Notes: a model not told the origin generated them from the sequence alone. Shown: positions 1 to 9,827, counted from the first letter of the stretch. The stretch is 64,000 nucleotides of DNA from Pseudomonadales bacterium (GCA_019090615.1 JAHRVQ010000025.1:17670-81669), one strand, 5' to 3'. Numbers and translations: made by a program.

Positions 1-1
1 G

Positions 2-541
2 GTAATAGCATCGCATTCATCGGCGCGGCATTTTATTCCTGGTTTTGAACGCAATATGGATGACGATATGTTACGAGCGTTAGCCGCCAACAAAGGGGTT
101 ATGCAACTTAATATTGGTTCTACCTTTGTGAATAACCGTTCACGACAAAGTAAACAGGCGCAAACGGCATTAATAAAAACCTGGTTGCTTGATAACAACG
201 TATCGGCCGCATCAGAAGCAGGTAAAAAAGCCCGTCAGGAAATTCAAAAATCTAATCCGATCCACTATGCCAATTTGTCCGATGTACTGGATCACGTCGA
301 TCATGTAGTTAAAATTGCCGGTATCGATCATGTGGGCATCGGCTCTGATTTTGATGGGGTAGGGGATACCTTACCCACTGGATTTAAAGACGTAAGCTAT
401 TATCCAGCATTCATCGACGGCTTAATTTCAAGGGGTTATACCGAGCAGGAAATAGCAAAAATAATGGCGGAAAACCTAATGCGGGTTTGGCAAATAGTTG
501 AAGCCCATGCAAAACAGCATAATACTACACCCCAGGGGTAG
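2..541 (+). CDS. Membrane dipeptidase (peptidase M19), C-terminal part
   Basis: The gene enters from outside the window; the frame is open from base 2. It begins in the family motif VIASHSSAR, which follows the metal-binding region of renal-dipeptidase-like zinc enzymes that cleave dipeptides, including those with a D-residue. Further along, the GIDHVGIGSDFDGV stretch is the conserved Asp-containing C-terminal signature of M19. Only about 179 residues of a usual 350-400 are present, so signal peptide and N-terminal metal ligands cannot be judged. The first ATG in the window, at 56, is internal. The gene converges on hemF, with a short tandem duplication in the gap. Confidence 0.9.
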   Translation, partial: VIASHSSARHFIPGFERNMDDDMLRALAANKGVMQLNIGSTFVNNRSRQSKQAQTALIKTWLLDNNVSAASEAGKKARQEIQKSNPIHYANLSDVLDHVDHVVKIAGIDHVGIGSDFDGVGDTLPTGFKDVSYYPAFIDGLISRGYTEQEIAKIMAENLMRVWQIVEAHAKQHNTTPQG

Positions 542-575
542 TAATTAGACGCTATTTACTGACTTGTGGCGTACT

Positions 576-605
576 TTTTTATGGTGTAGCTTTTTATGGT
601 GTAGT
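576..605. repeat. 15-bp tandem duplication (x2)
   Basis: The unit tttttatggtgtagc occurs at 576-590 and again at 591-605 with one mismatch in the last base. It lies in the gap between the convergent dipeptidase and hemF genes. One of many similar arrays in the window. Confidence 0.85.
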
Positions 606-627
606 TGATTGTTGCGGCTGTCACTCG

Positions 628-1521
628 TCAAACCCAGTCTTTCACAGGCAAAAAGGTCTCATAGAGTGCAGCTTCAGCTGACCCCGGTTGAGGTTGCCAG
701 TTATATTTCCATATGGCCCTGGGTGGCATAGAGGCCAGCACTGATTCAATGCGCCGACCAGACTGTATACCGTACCGAGTACCGCGGTCGATAGCGAGAT
801 TAAATTCAGCATATCGGCCCCGTCGATAGAGCAAAAACTCCTCTTCACGTTCACCAAAGGGTAACCCCATGCGTTTTTCCATTATCGGTACATAGGCCGG
901 TAAAATGCTGTCGCCGATAGACTGTACCAGGGCAAAACTTGCCTCGAAACCGGGATCACACCAGTCGTCAAAAAATAAGCCGCCAACACCCCGTGGCTCA
1001 TTTCGATGAGACAGAAAAAAATACTCGTCACACCACTTTTTCATTTTCTGATGTACATTTGCGCCAAACGGCTGGCAGGCATTTTTTGCCGTTTGATGCC
1101 AGTGAATAACATCTTCTGCAAAGGGGTAATAAGGCGTTAAATCGAAGCCGCCACCAAAATACCAGTTGGACTCATCAATAATAAAAAACCGCAAATTTGC
1201 ATGGAAGGTCGGCACATAGGGGTTCCAGGGGTGCATGATCATAGAAATCGCGACAGCTTCAAAGCGTTTGCCGGCCAGGTGTGGGTTTCGCTCACTGGCG
1301 GCGGCAGGCAAACTATCGCCAATACTGTGGGAGTATTGAACTGCACCACGTTCAATAACTTTACCCCCGTCTAATACTCTGGGGCGGGCATGAGCACCAT
1401 TTTGCTGGTGAATATCTTCGCTGTTGAAACTGCTCGCACCATCGATGTCTGCCAGGACGGTACAAATTTTTGTTTGCAAGTTTGAAAAATAATCTTTTAC
1501 GGGTTCGATACTGGCAGTCAA
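628..1521 (-). CDS. hemF: Oxygen-dependent coproporphyrinogen III oxidase
   Basis: Aerobic coproporphyrinogen III oxidase converts coproporphyrinogen III to protoporphyrinogen IX by two oxidative decarboxylations in haem synthesis; it is a soluble dimer. The 297-residue length is standard. The family signature is complete: WCDEYFFLSHR followed by EPRGVGGLFFDDW, and the HANLRFF and GGGFDLTPYY segments. Translation probably begins at a TTG at 1519-1521, because no ATG occurs in the first hundred codons and an AGGAAGG ribosome site lies just upstream. The gene is divergent from the DUF6986 gene, sharing a 177-bp upstream region. Confidence 0.95.
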   Translation of the reverse strand: MTASIEPVKDYFSNLQTKICTVLADIDGASSFNSEDIHQQNGAHARPRVLDGGKVIERGAVQYSHSIGDSLPAAASERNPHLAGKRFEAVAISMIMHPWNPYVPTFHANLRFFIIDESNWYFGGGFDLTPYYPFAEDVIHWHQTAKNACQPFGANVHQKMKKWCDEYFFLSHRNEPRGVGGLFFDDWCDPGFEASFALVQSIGDSILPAYVPIMEKRMGLPFGEREEEFLLYRRGRYAEFNLAIDRGTRYGIQSGRRIESVLASMPPRAIWKYNWQPQPGSAEAALYETFLPVKDWV

Positions 1522-1698
1522 GCGTAGGCCTTCCTATTTAAAATGTTGGTATGACGCAGTAAAAACTGGCTTAACTAACTATTGTTTAAGCTTTTCACCG
1601 CTTGCGTGCACCATAACTAATTATGCAGAAAAATGCATGATGCAGGTCAAGCGGTAATTAGTTTAGAATTAGCGACTTTAATTTTAAGGCAAACTTAG

Positions 1699-3081
1699 GT
1701 GCAATACACTGTGGACAAGACTGAAATTGAGCCTTTTTTGGCCCGACTGGCCAAATCAAACCAGGCATTTGACGCTCGCCATCCTGGGCTAAAAACGAAT
1801 CGTCAGCCGATACATACGGTTTATGGGGGTGCAAACCTGTACCAGAGTGGCACCGCTGGCAAAATTGCGCAGCTATCGCAAAAGCATTTTGATCAATACG
1901 CGCCCGATGCCGCGACCATGGCAGCAGCGCTAGGTGTTGCCATTGACTCAGAGGCAAGCACAGATACAGAAGCCTTTGGTTCTAGTAGCTGGATTGCTAA
2001 TAATGTATTTAAACGGGTGCAGCATAAACTTGCTACCGAAGCTGTAGAAGATCATCGTATCGATTTCGAAGACGGTTACGGTGCTCGCAGTGATGAAGAA
2101 GAAGATGGCCATGCAAGAAGTACAGCGATTGCCATGGCAACTGCGCTTCAGGCGCAGCTATTACCGCCTTTTGTAGGGATTAGAATCAAATCATTATCTG
2201 AAGAAGGTAAACATCGAGCGCTGCGGACACTGGACCTGTTTATTACTACGCTGATGGCACAGACGGGCGTTAGCCTGCCAGAAAATTTCACCATTACCTT
2301 ACCCAAGGTTATATCGAAAATACAGGTTGAGGTTTTATGTGACTATCTTGACCTGCTTGAAACCAGAAATGGCATTCCAGATGGCCATATTCAAATCGAG
2401 TTAATGCTTGAAAATGTCCAGAGCTTATTCAATGTTGAAGGCAAGGTCGGCTTACCCGAGATGATTGCGGCCGGTAAACAACGGGTCAGTTGTTTAATTC
2501 TTGGTACCTTCGACTATACAGCGACCTGTAATGTTGCGGCTACATTTCAGGACCATAAACATCCTGCAGCAGACTTTGCACGGCAGATGATGCTTGCCAA
2601 TGTTATGGGCACCGAAGTAGCGTTATGCGATGGAATTACCAATATTATGCCAATTGCACCGCACAAAGGTACCGCCTTAACCAATGAACAACTGATAGAA
2701 AATCAACAGGTGGTACATGCTGCCTGGAAGTTACATTTTGATAATATTATGCATTCGATGCAATTAGGCTTTTATCAGGGCTGGGATCTTAACCCAGCAC
2801 AAATCCCCATTCGTTATTGCGCAGTGTATTATTTTTATCTCACTGGGCTTGAGGATTCAACTAATCGACTGAAAACCTTTATTGACAAGGCCGCGCAGGC
2901 ATCGATGGTCGGCAATACCTTCGATGATGCTGCCACGGGACAGGGCCTGGTGAATTTCTTTGTTAACGGTATGGGCTGTGGCGCACTATCAGAAGCAGAA
3001 GCGCTGGCTACCGGCATCACTATCGAAGAATTAAAGCAACGATCATTTACTAAAATAGTTGAAAACAGAACTCAGGGCTAA
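1699..3081 (+). CDS. DUF6986 family protein (HpcH/HpaI aldolase-like lyase)
   Basis: A 460-residue protein of the DUF6986 family, a branch of the HpcH/HpaI/CitE TIM-barrel superfamily whose members cleave or form C-C bonds next to a carboxylate or CoA thioester; its own reaction is unknown to me. Visible superfamily features are RIKSLSEEG near residue 162, the metal-ligand-type Glu in IELMLEN near 234 and the Asp in GTFDYT near 268. The start is GTG with AAGG upstream. The stop is two bases before the methylsuccinyl-CoA dehydrogenase-like gene, so the two are almost certainly cotranscribed. This suggests cleavage of a CoA-linked or branched C5 intermediate, which is inference. Some databases call relatives 'phosphoenolpyruvate kinase', for which I see no support. 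Confidence 0.75.
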   Translation: MQYTVDKTEIEPFLARLAKSNQAFDARHPGLKTNRQPIHTVYGGANLYQSGTAGKIAQLSQKHFDQYAPDAATMAAALGVAIDSEASTDTEAFGSSSWIANNVFKRVQHKLATEAVEDHRIDFEDGYGARSDEEEDGHARSTAIAMATALQAQLLPPFVGIRIKSLSEEGKHRALRTLDLFITTLMAQTGVSLPENFTITLPKVISKIQVEVLCDYLDLLETRNGIPDGHIQIELMLENVQSLFNVEGKVGLPEMIAAGKQRVSCLILGTFDYTATCNVAATFQDHKHPAADFARQMMLANVMGTEVALCDGITNIMPIAPHKGTALTNEQLIENQQVVHAAWKLHFDNIMHSMQLGFYQGWDLNPAQIPIRYCAVYYFYLTGLEDSTNRLKTFIDKAAQASMVGNTFDDAATGQGLVNFFVNGMGCGALSEAEALATGITIEELKQRSFTKIVENRTQG

Positions 3082-3083
3082 AT

Positions 3084-4733
3084 ATGACCACTCAAGCAAT
3101 ATCAAGTAACGAAACTATCCTGGGTTATTTATCCCAATGTGAACAGCTAATTTCCCGCGGCCTGTCCTACATCAAAAAACAGGCATTGGTTGAAGGCAAG
3201 GTAGTTGTGGCTAAACTTGATGACCACCAACAGCCTATCTACGATCTAGCCTATAGTTATTCCGAAGTTAAAAGCGCGCAACACTTACGCACTTTCGCGC
3301 TTGATAAAGGTGACCATGAACAGCGTTTGGCCAACCTGTTTAGCGCTGAAGTCATCACCAATATAGTCGCCAGGCTAAAACGGTCACCGGCAGATATCGG
3401 TCTTACTCAGGCAGATTTTGGCGTTGAAAATGATGCTTTCGATTTCTGTTCCGGTCAACTCGCACAGCAATCGTTGGCACAATTAGGTGCGACCATTGCG
3501 CAAACCCAGGGCGATCTCGGGGATCGTGGGCTGGCGCAGGAAAAACAAATGATGGCAGATACCTTCCGCCAATTCGCCGAGCAGGTAGTTGAACCGATGG
3601 CGGAAGATATACACCGAAAAGATTTAATGATTCCTGACGAAATAATCAATGGACTCAAACAGTTAGGCTGTTTTGGCCTATCAGTACCTGAACGCTTTGG
3701 CGGCTTATTACCCGATGATGAAGAAGATAGCCTGGGTATGATTGTCGTTACTGAAGAATTATCGCGGGCCTCTTTAGGCGGTGCGGGTAGTTTGATTACC
3801 CGGCCAGAAATAATGGCTCGGGCGCTGATTGAAGGTGGCACCAAAGCCCAACAGGAACATTGGCTACCAAAACTGGCGCAGGGCGAACCTTTATGCGGCA
3901 TTGCCATCACAGAGCCTGACTACGGTTCGGATGTTGCTTCAATGCGACTTAAAGCTACCCAGGTTGAAGGCGGCTGGTTACTCTCTGGCGCCAAAGCATG
4001 GAGTACTTTTGCAGGCAAAGCCGGGGTGTTATTAACCCTTGCCAGAACTGACCCTGATACGAGCAAAGGGCATCGCGGTCTGACACTTTTTATGTGTGAA
4101 AAACCTTCAACAGATGATCATCAATTTGAATTTTCTCAACCCGACGGCGGTAAGCTTACGGGTGTTGCGATACCTACGCTAGGCTATCGCGGTATGCATT
4201 CTTATCAACTATTTTTTGATGACTTTTTTGTCCCGGATAGCCATGTCGTTGGCGAAAGTCAGGGCCTGGGCCGAGGCTTTTATTTTACCATGCGAGGTTT
4301 TATGGGTGGTCGTATTCAAACCGCTGCACGAGCCTGTGGGGTTATCCAGGCAGCATTTGATAGCGCCGTTAGCTATGCCAATGAACGTAAAGTGTTTGGC
4401 AAGCCAGTCGCAAGTTACGGGCTTAGTCAGGCAAAATTAGCCAGAATGGCAGCGTACCTTGTGGCTTGTCGCCAATATACTTATGCGGTTGGTCATCTTA
4501 TGGATCAGGGCAAAGGTCAAATGGAAGCTAGTCTGGTTAAATTTTTAGCCTGTAAAGCGGCTGAGTGGATCAGTCGAGAAGCCATGCAGATTCATGGCGG
4601 TATGGGTTATGCGGAAGAATCAGCGGTCAGTCGCTTCTGGTTGGACGCCAGAGTGTTATCAATTTTTGAAGGCACTGAAGAGACCCTGGCATTAAAAGTG
4701 GTTGGTCGGAACCTGGTGGAAACAGCTGACTGA
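3084..4733 (+). CDS. Acyl-CoA dehydrogenase, (2S)-methylsuccinyl-CoA dehydrogenase-like
   Basis: A 549-residue flavoprotein, longer than ordinary acyl-CoA dehydrogenases (about 380-400) because of an extra N-terminal domain of some 150 residues. That extension plus motifs such as AITEPDYGSDVA (near 270), TLGYRGMHSY and REAMQIHGGMGYAEE match methylsuccinyl-CoA dehydrogenase (Mcd) of the ethylmalonyl-CoA pathway, which makes mesaconyl-CoA. The catalytic-base position is kept (Glu in IFEGTEE near 528). No ccr, ecm, mch or mcl gene is present here, so the pathway is unproven; a related branched-chain acyl-CoA is possible. It is coupled to the lyase upstream by a 2-bp gap. Confidence 0.8.
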   Translation: MTTQAISSNETILGYLSQCEQLISRGLSYIKKQALVEGKVVVAKLDDHQQPIYDLAYSYSEVKSAQHLRTFALDKGDHEQRLANLFSAEVITNIVARLKRSPADIGLTQADFGVENDAFDFCSGQLAQQSLAQLGATIAQTQGDLGDRGLAQEKQMMADTFRQFAEQVVEPMAEDIHRKDLMIPDEIINGLKQLGCFGLSVPERFGGLLPDDEEDSLGMIVVTEELSRASLGGAGSLITRPEIMARALIEGGTKAQQEHWLPKLAQGEPLCGIAITEPDYGSDVASMRLKATQVEGGWLLSGAKAWSTFAGKAGVLLTLARTDPDTSKGHRGLTLFMCEKPSTDDHQFEFSQPDGGKLTGVAIPTLGYRGMHSYQLFFDDFFVPDSHVVGESQGLGRGFYFTMRGFMGGRIQTAARACGVIQAAFDSAVSYANERKVFGKPVASYGLSQAKLARMAAYLVACRQYTYAVGHLMDQGKGQMEASLVKFLACKAAEWISREAMQIHGGMGYAEESAVSRFWLDARVLSIFEGTEETLALKVVGRNLVETAD

Positions 4734-4775
4734 ACCCTATGTCGCGAACCAGCGCCAGTGTAGGGCCGCAAATAT

Positions 4776-4817
4776 AAAGCTATGGATTAAAAGCTATGGA
4801 TAGAAAGCTATGGATTT
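4776..4817 (+). repeat. 14-bp tandem triplication over a start codon
   Basis: Units aaagctatggatta (4776-4789), aaagctatggatag (4790-4803) and aaagctatggattt (4804-4817). Each contains ATG. The third ATG (4810) is the start of the next gene; the first two open very short frames (ATG GAT TAA, and one ending at 4819) because 14 is not a multiple of three. Confidence 0.9.
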
Positions 4818-6024
4818 AAAATTCAGCGATAAGGATTTTGCATTTCAGCAACAGGTACGTGGCTGGATTAAAGCGAACTATCCAGAGGATATGCGTTTGC
4901 GCCGTATTCGCAGCGCCAATGGTCACCTGGATAAAGCTGACCATGTTTATTGGCAACAAGCTTTATATGCGCAGGGTTGGGCCGGTTTAAACTGGCCGGC
5001 GAAATTTGGCGGACCAGAATTTAGTCCCACCGAACGATACCTGTATGACCTTGAAATGGCGGCAGCCGATGTGCCGGGGATTATTCCCTTTGGACAATCA
5101 ATGGTAGCACCCGTTATTATGGAATATGGCTCGAAACAGCAGCAGGATAAATATCTGCCCGATATACTAGCCAGTCGGACCTGGTGGTGTCAGGGGTATT
5201 CAGAACCTGGCGCAGGTTCTGATCTGGCCGCGTTGCGGACCTCTACGGTGAAAGACGGTGATGATTATATTGTTAACGGTACAAAAACCTGGAACACCCT
5301 CGGCCAATACGCAGATATGATTTTTTGCCTGGTGAGGACCAGTAATGAAGGTATACGCCAATTGGGAATTTCCTTTTTATTAATTGATATGAAAACTCCT
5401 GGCATTGAAGTTAATCCGATTATTACCATTGATGGCCCCGCAGCAGGTCGACAGGAAATTAATGAAATTCACTTCACCGACGTACGTGTTCCCGTCGCAA
5501 ATAGAGTTGGCGAGGAGGGTAAGGGCTGGACCTATGCCAAATACCTGCTGGAGTTTGAGCGCGGTAATGCCTATTCCCACGGATTAAAGGCAAGTCTTGC
5601 CAATTTGCGCCAGGTAGCAAACCAGGAGCGCAGTTCTGATGGTTGTTCGCTAGCTGAGGATGCCGCTTTCAAATTGAAATTAGCCCAGTTGGAGATCGAT
5701 ATTGGGGCCATGGAATTTACAGAATTACGTATTTTAAGTAGTCTGTCGACCGGTAAAAATGTAGGCCCAGAATCTTCTTTGTTAAAATGCCGTGGTACTG
5801 AACTAGAACAAAGGTTAACTGAACTGGCGCTCGAAGCCGTGGCTAATTATTGCCTGCCTTTTGAGAATAGCGGCTCGCTAAAAAACGTTAAATTTAACCC
5901 GGTTGGCGCAGATTATACCGGTGTTACTGGACCCGCTTATTTCAATACGCGGAAGGTATCCATCTATGCCGGATCGAATGAAATTCAACGTAATATTATG
6001 GCCAAAATGGTCTTAGGGCTGTAG
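4810..6024 (+). CDS. Acyl-CoA dehydrogenase (alpha2beta2/FadE-type)
   Basis: A 404-residue FAD-dependent acyl-CoA dehydrogenase. The N-terminal helical domain opens with MDLKFSDKDFAFQQQ; the middle domain has the substrate/FAD motif GYSEPGAGSDLA; the C-terminal domain ends in YAGSNEIQRNIMAKMVLGL. The Glu found in medium-chain enzymes (YEGT) is Ala here (YAGS), as in many FadE proteins that use another base or act as one subunit of a heterotetramer. The ATG is the third copy of a 14-bp repeat and has no good ribosome site. It follows the Mcd-like gene by 76 bp and may share its transcript. Substrate unknown. Confidence 0.9.
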   Translation: MDLKFSDKDFAFQQQVRGWIKANYPEDMRLRRIRSANGHLDKADHVYWQQALYAQGWAGLNWPAKFGGPEFSPTERYLYDLEMAAADVPGIIPFGQSMVAPVIMEYGSKQQQDKYLPDILASRTWWCQGYSEPGAGSDLAALRTSTVKDGDDYIVNGTKTWNTLGQYADMIFCLVRTSNEGIRQLGISFLLIDMKTPGIEVNPIITIDGPAAGRQEINEIHFTDVRVPVANRVGEEGKGWTYAKYLLEFERGNAYSHGLKASLANLRQVANQERSSDGCSLAEDAAFKLKLAQLEIDIGAMEFTELRILSSLSTGKNVGPESSLLKCRGTELEQRLTELALEAVANYCLPFENSGSLKNVKFNPVGADYTGVTGPAYFNTRKVSIYAGSNEIQRNIMAKMVLGL

Positions 6025-6061
6025 TAACAAAATGAAACCTACCGCAGCTTTACATCGAACA

Positions 6062-9000
6062 TCAGGCAGCACGCGGCTTAAATATTTTTATGATTTCAGG
6101 TCTTGCAGTGAGATTTGCTAATAATCGTTGAGTTTTAATATCAGCTTTTTTCGCCTGGGCCAACTTAAGATGCCCAAAACCACGGATTTTCTGCGGCATG
6201 CAGAGTATCTCAGATATCAGCGCCTGATTAGCCGGCGTCAAATGCGCACTACATATATCCACCGTCCGTTCATACTCGCGGATCAGTTGTCGCTCCAATT
6301 TTCGGTCTTCGGTGTAAGAGAATGGATCTAATTTTGTACCGCGAAGAAATTTGAACTTTGCTAGAATTTTGAAGGCAGGCATTATCCAGTCGCCAACGGC
6401 CATTTTCATGGGTAACAGGGTGTTTTCATTAATCGGCGCGATTAATGGTGGTGCCAGGTGAAAAGTTAATTTTGCACCGGGTTCGAATTGAGCTTGCAAC
6501 GCATTTTTAAATGTACCGTCGGAATAGAGCCGCGCCACTTCATATTCATCTTTGTAGGCTAATAGTTTGAAGTAATTAATTGCCAAATCCCGCGCTAGTG
6601 CAGGTGTGGCTTTAGTTGCAAATTGCTCGATTTTGCGTAGATAATTTTTCGCGTAGGCAGCGTTTTGATATTTTGTTAGATATTCAGCCCGATCCTTAAC
6701 AATTAGCTCAAGAGAAGTTAGCGGCGTTGGACCCTCCTCCTGTTGAAACAGTTTTGCCGCAGAATTAGCCTGTAACCGGCCTAAATTGAACGCATTGACG
6801 TTTTCATCTACGGCCGTGGCATTAAGTTCTATTGCTTTAATAATCGCCGCTGCAGATATTGGAATATACCCTTTCTGGTAAGCAAATCCCGCCAGATACA
6901 AATTGGCAGGCATGGTATTGCCCAGCAGTTGTTCTGTGGCGGCATTGGCATTGGTAAAATGGCAGCGATCTTCGCCAACACTTTCTCTGATCACTTTTTG
7001 CATTGATTGCCCTGGATAGGCAGCGTCTGGATTGCGAGTAAATTCTGCTACCATGGCAGTATGGTCATTAATAACCGCATAAGCATGATTGCGTTTTACT
7101 TTGACGGTCGAGTCGTTGCCTGCGGCTACCACTAAATCACAACCTATGACAAGACTTGCCCCGCCAGCGGCAATACGTGGTGCATAAATATCTTCTGGCG
7201 CCCTGGCTATTTGAATATGTGTGATTACTGCGCCAAACTTCTGCGCCAGGCCCGTCATATCAAGAATAGAGGCTGCATTACCTTCCATATGTGCCGCAGT
7301 ACCCAGAATTGCCCCAAGGGTTGTCACCCCGGTGCCGCCAATGCCAGCTAATACAATCCCGTACGGCATATCAAAAGCAGGTAATTCGGGTGTCGGTAAA
7401 TCGGCCGTATTGATACTGGCCATATAATTCTTCGGCTTTTTTAAAAGTGCGCCGTTGACAGTAACAAAACTTGGACAAAAACCTTTGATGCAGCTCATAT
7501 CCTTATTACAACTTGATTGCTCTATTTTTCGCTTGCGGCCGTATTCTGTCTCATCAGGCGCAATGGAGAGACAATTAGAGGCAATTCCGCAGTCACCGCA
7601 ACCTTCGCAGACCAGCGAATTAATAAATGGCCGAATAGTGGTATCAGGCATCGAACTTCTTTTTCGCCGCCGCCTTTTTTCAGCGGCGCAAGTCTGATCA
7701 TAAATTAGAACGGAGGTACCTTTTATTTCGCGTAGTTTTCGTTGCGTACTGTCGAGGTTATCGCGATGCCTAAAATGCGTATCGCGGGGAAAATTGGCAC
7801 TGATATATTTGGCATGATCTTCACTGACGACAACAATATGTTGCACCCCTTCGGCAGCAAGTTGTTGACTTAATTGTTCAACGCTCAGATGGCCATCGAC
7901 TGATTGGCCGCCGGTCATGGCGACCGCATCATTGAATAGAATTTTGTAAGTGATATTTACCTTAGCGGCGATAGAGGCCCGAATGGCCAGAATACCTGAA
8001 TGGAAATAGGTTCCATCACCCAGGTTTTGAAATATATGTGAGGTATCAGTGAAGGGTGCCTGGCCGATCCAGGTGGCGCCTTCACCGCCCATCTGGGTAA
8101 ATGTATGGGTCTCGCGATCCATCCAGGTGGCCATATAATGACAGCCAATACCGCCCATGGCACGGCTGCCTTCAGGGATCACAGTTGATGTATTGTGCGG
8201 ACAACCAGAACAATAATGCGGTGTCCGCTCAATGATATTTCTGGGCTGATTCAGATATGACTCTTTTTCATTCAGAAACGCTAACCGCTGGGCCATTTTC
8301 TCACTAGCAAAGAAACGCCGAATCCTGGCGGCGATGACTCTTGCAATCAGCGCCGGTGATAATTCCCCCGTCGCCGGCAACAGCCAATTACCCTGTTCAT
8401 CTCGCTTGCCGACAACAATAGGCCGGACTTCTGTATGCCAGTTATATAGTTGGCTAGTGACTTGATCTTCCACCAGACCACGTTTTTCTTCGACCACCAG
8501 CACTTCCGTCAGTCCAGACGCAAAGGTTTTTATGCCTTCAGGTTCTAATGGCCAGGGCATGCTGACCTTGTAAAGTCGGATGCCTATTTCGTCTGCAAGG
8601 GCACGGTCTATGCCGAGATCCTGTAGCGCCTGTAACACATCAAGATACGCTTTACCGGTAGAAATAATACCAATCCTCGGCGCCTTGCTGTCCATGGTAA
8701 TTCTGTTTAGCTGGTTAACCTGCGAAAACTCCAGCGCCGCAGCCAGTTTTTTACCATGCAACCTGAGTTCCTGGTCAAGTGGTTTGTCGGGCCAACGAAT
8801 ATGTAGATCAGGGGCTGGGGTCTGGGGAAAAATTATTTTGGTTCGGTTTATGTCAATCGCGATTGATGAAGATGCATCCAGCACTTCAGCGATGGTTTTT
8901 AACGCAACCCAGCAACCAGAATAGCGGGATAATGCCCAGCCATAAAGGCCAAGATCGATAACGTCCTGTACCCCAGTTGGATTCAATATGGGCATCATTG

Positions 9001-9493
9001 CATCGACAAAGGCGTATTCGGTCTGATGCGGCAGAGTGGATGATTTGCAGCCATGGTCATCTCCTGCAACGACTAACACGCCGCCGTTTTTGGACGTGCC
9101 GGCATGATTGGCGTGTTTAAAAACATCGCCAGATCGATCTATGCCAGGCCCTTTGCCATACCACATGGAGAAAACACCATCATATTTCGCCCCGGCAAAC
9201 ATATTCACCTGTTGGCTGCCCCACACAGAGGTGGCCGCCAGGTCTTCGTTGAGGCCGGGTTGAAAATAGACATCATGCTGTTTTAGGTGGGCCTCAGCCT
9301 GCCATAAGGTTTTATCGAGGCCGCCGAGCGGCGAGCCTCTATAACCAGAAATATAGCCCGCAGTTTTTAAGCCTGCAGCACGGTCTTTCTGATGTTGTAA
9401 CATAGGTAATCGGGTCAGCGCCTGAATACCCGTTAAAAACACATGCCCCTCAGTGCGGAGGTATTTATCTTCTAAGGTAAGATCCTGCAACAT
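6062..9493 (-). CDS. Fused indolepyruvate/2-oxoacid ferredoxin oxidoreductase
   Basis: A 1143-residue fused IOR-type enzyme that oxidatively decarboxylates aryl- or branched 2-oxoacids to acyl-CoA, passing electrons to ferredoxin. Order of parts: N-terminal pyrimidine-binding and ThDP regions with YCSGCPHNTST near residue 427, an iron-sulfur cysteine segment (CEGCGDCG near 628, CNKDMSCIKGFC near 664), the gamma/Rossmann domain with AGIGGTGVTT near 717, and a DUF6537-type C-terminus. I start it at ATG 9491-9493, where AAAGGAG (9504-9510) sits 10 bases away; a longer open frame reaches 9568 but lacks a ribosome site. With the neighbouring acyl-CoA dehydrogenases it fits amino-acid carbon-skeleton breakdown. 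Confidence 0.92.
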   Translation of the reverse strand: MLQDLTLEDKYLRTEGHVFLTGIQALTRLPMLQHQKDRAAGLKTAGYISGYRGSPLGGLDKTLWQAEAHLKQHDVYFQPGLNEDLAATSVWGSQQVNMFAGAKYDGVFSMWYGKGPGIDRSGDVFKHANHAGTSKNGGVLVVAGDDHGCKSSTLPHQTEYAFVDAMMPILNPTGVQDVIDLGLYGWALSRYSGCWVALKTIAEVLDASSSIAIDINRTKIIFPQTPAPDLHIRWPDKPLDQELRLHGKKLAAALEFSQVNQLNRITMDSKAPRIGIISTGKAYLDVLQALQDLGIDRALADEIGIRLYKVSMPWPLEPEGIKTFASGLTEVLVVEEKRGLVEDQVTSQLYNWHTEVRPIVVGKRDEQGNWLLPATGELSPALIARVIAARIRRFFASEKMAQRLAFLNEKESYLNQPRNIIERTPHYCSGCPHNTSTVIPEGSRAMGGIGCHYMATWMDRETHTFTQMGGEGATWIGQAPFTDTSHIFQNLGDGTYFHSGILAIRASIAAKVNITYKILFNDAVAMTGGQSVDGHLSVEQLSQQLAAEGVQHIVVVSEDHAKYISANFPRDTHFRHRDNLDSTQRKLREIKGTSVLIYDQTCAAEKRRRRKRSSMPDTTIRPFINSLVCEGCGDCGIASNCLSIAPDETEYGRKRKIEQSSCNKDMSCIKGFCPSFVTVNGALLKKPKNYMASINTADLPTPELPAFDMPYGIVLAGIGGTGVTTLGAILGTAAHMEGNAASILDMTGLAQKFGAVITHIQIARAPEDIYAPRIAAGGASLVIGCDLVVAAGNDSTVKVKRNHAYAVINDHTAMVAEFTRNPDAAYPGQSMQKVIRESVGEDRCHFTNANAATEQLLGNTMPANLYLAGFAYQKGYIPISAAAIIKAIELNATAVDENVNAFNLGRLQANSAAKLFQQEEGPTPLTSLELIVKDRAEYLTKYQNAAYAKNYLRKIEQFATKATPALARDLAINYFKLLAYKDEYEVARLYSDGTFKNALQAQFEPGAKLTFHLAPPLIAPINENTLLPMKMAVGDWIMPAFKILAKFKFLRGTKLDPFSYTEDRKLERQLIREYERTVDICSAHLTPANQALISEILCMPQKIRGFGHLKLAQAKKADIKTQRLLANLTARPEIIKIFKPRAA

Positions 9494-9827
9494 TTCCTGT
9501 TTACTCCTTTGGCCTGGATGGTGCAAAAGATATCTACAGTTGGCTCCTCTGGTTGATACAGGAGACAACGAATTCAGCGCGTTGATATACGCCGTCTTGA
9601 TTGGAAAATGCGGCTCTTAATTGAGTCGTGGTATGCTTTTATACTAGTCTGCTTCTGACCGATAAGAGTGAAGAATCAGGAAATGTTTATGGAACTGTCA
9701 TGAAGTAACAGCCAAATCAGACAATTAATAACCCTGATCTCAGATAGTTAGGGGTAGAATTTTGACATAATGCACCGTATGTCTTTTAATGCCCTGTCCT
9801 TTTTCACTGCCTATAAGAAACCAATAC
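9494..9827. other. Divergent intergenic region, 334 bp
   Basis: Separates the oxidoreductase (minus) from an acyl-CoA dehydrogenase (plus) and must hold both promoters. Apart from the ribosome site of the oxidoreductase at 9504-9510 I see no confident operator or terminator. No regulator gene is adjacent. Confidence 0.5.
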
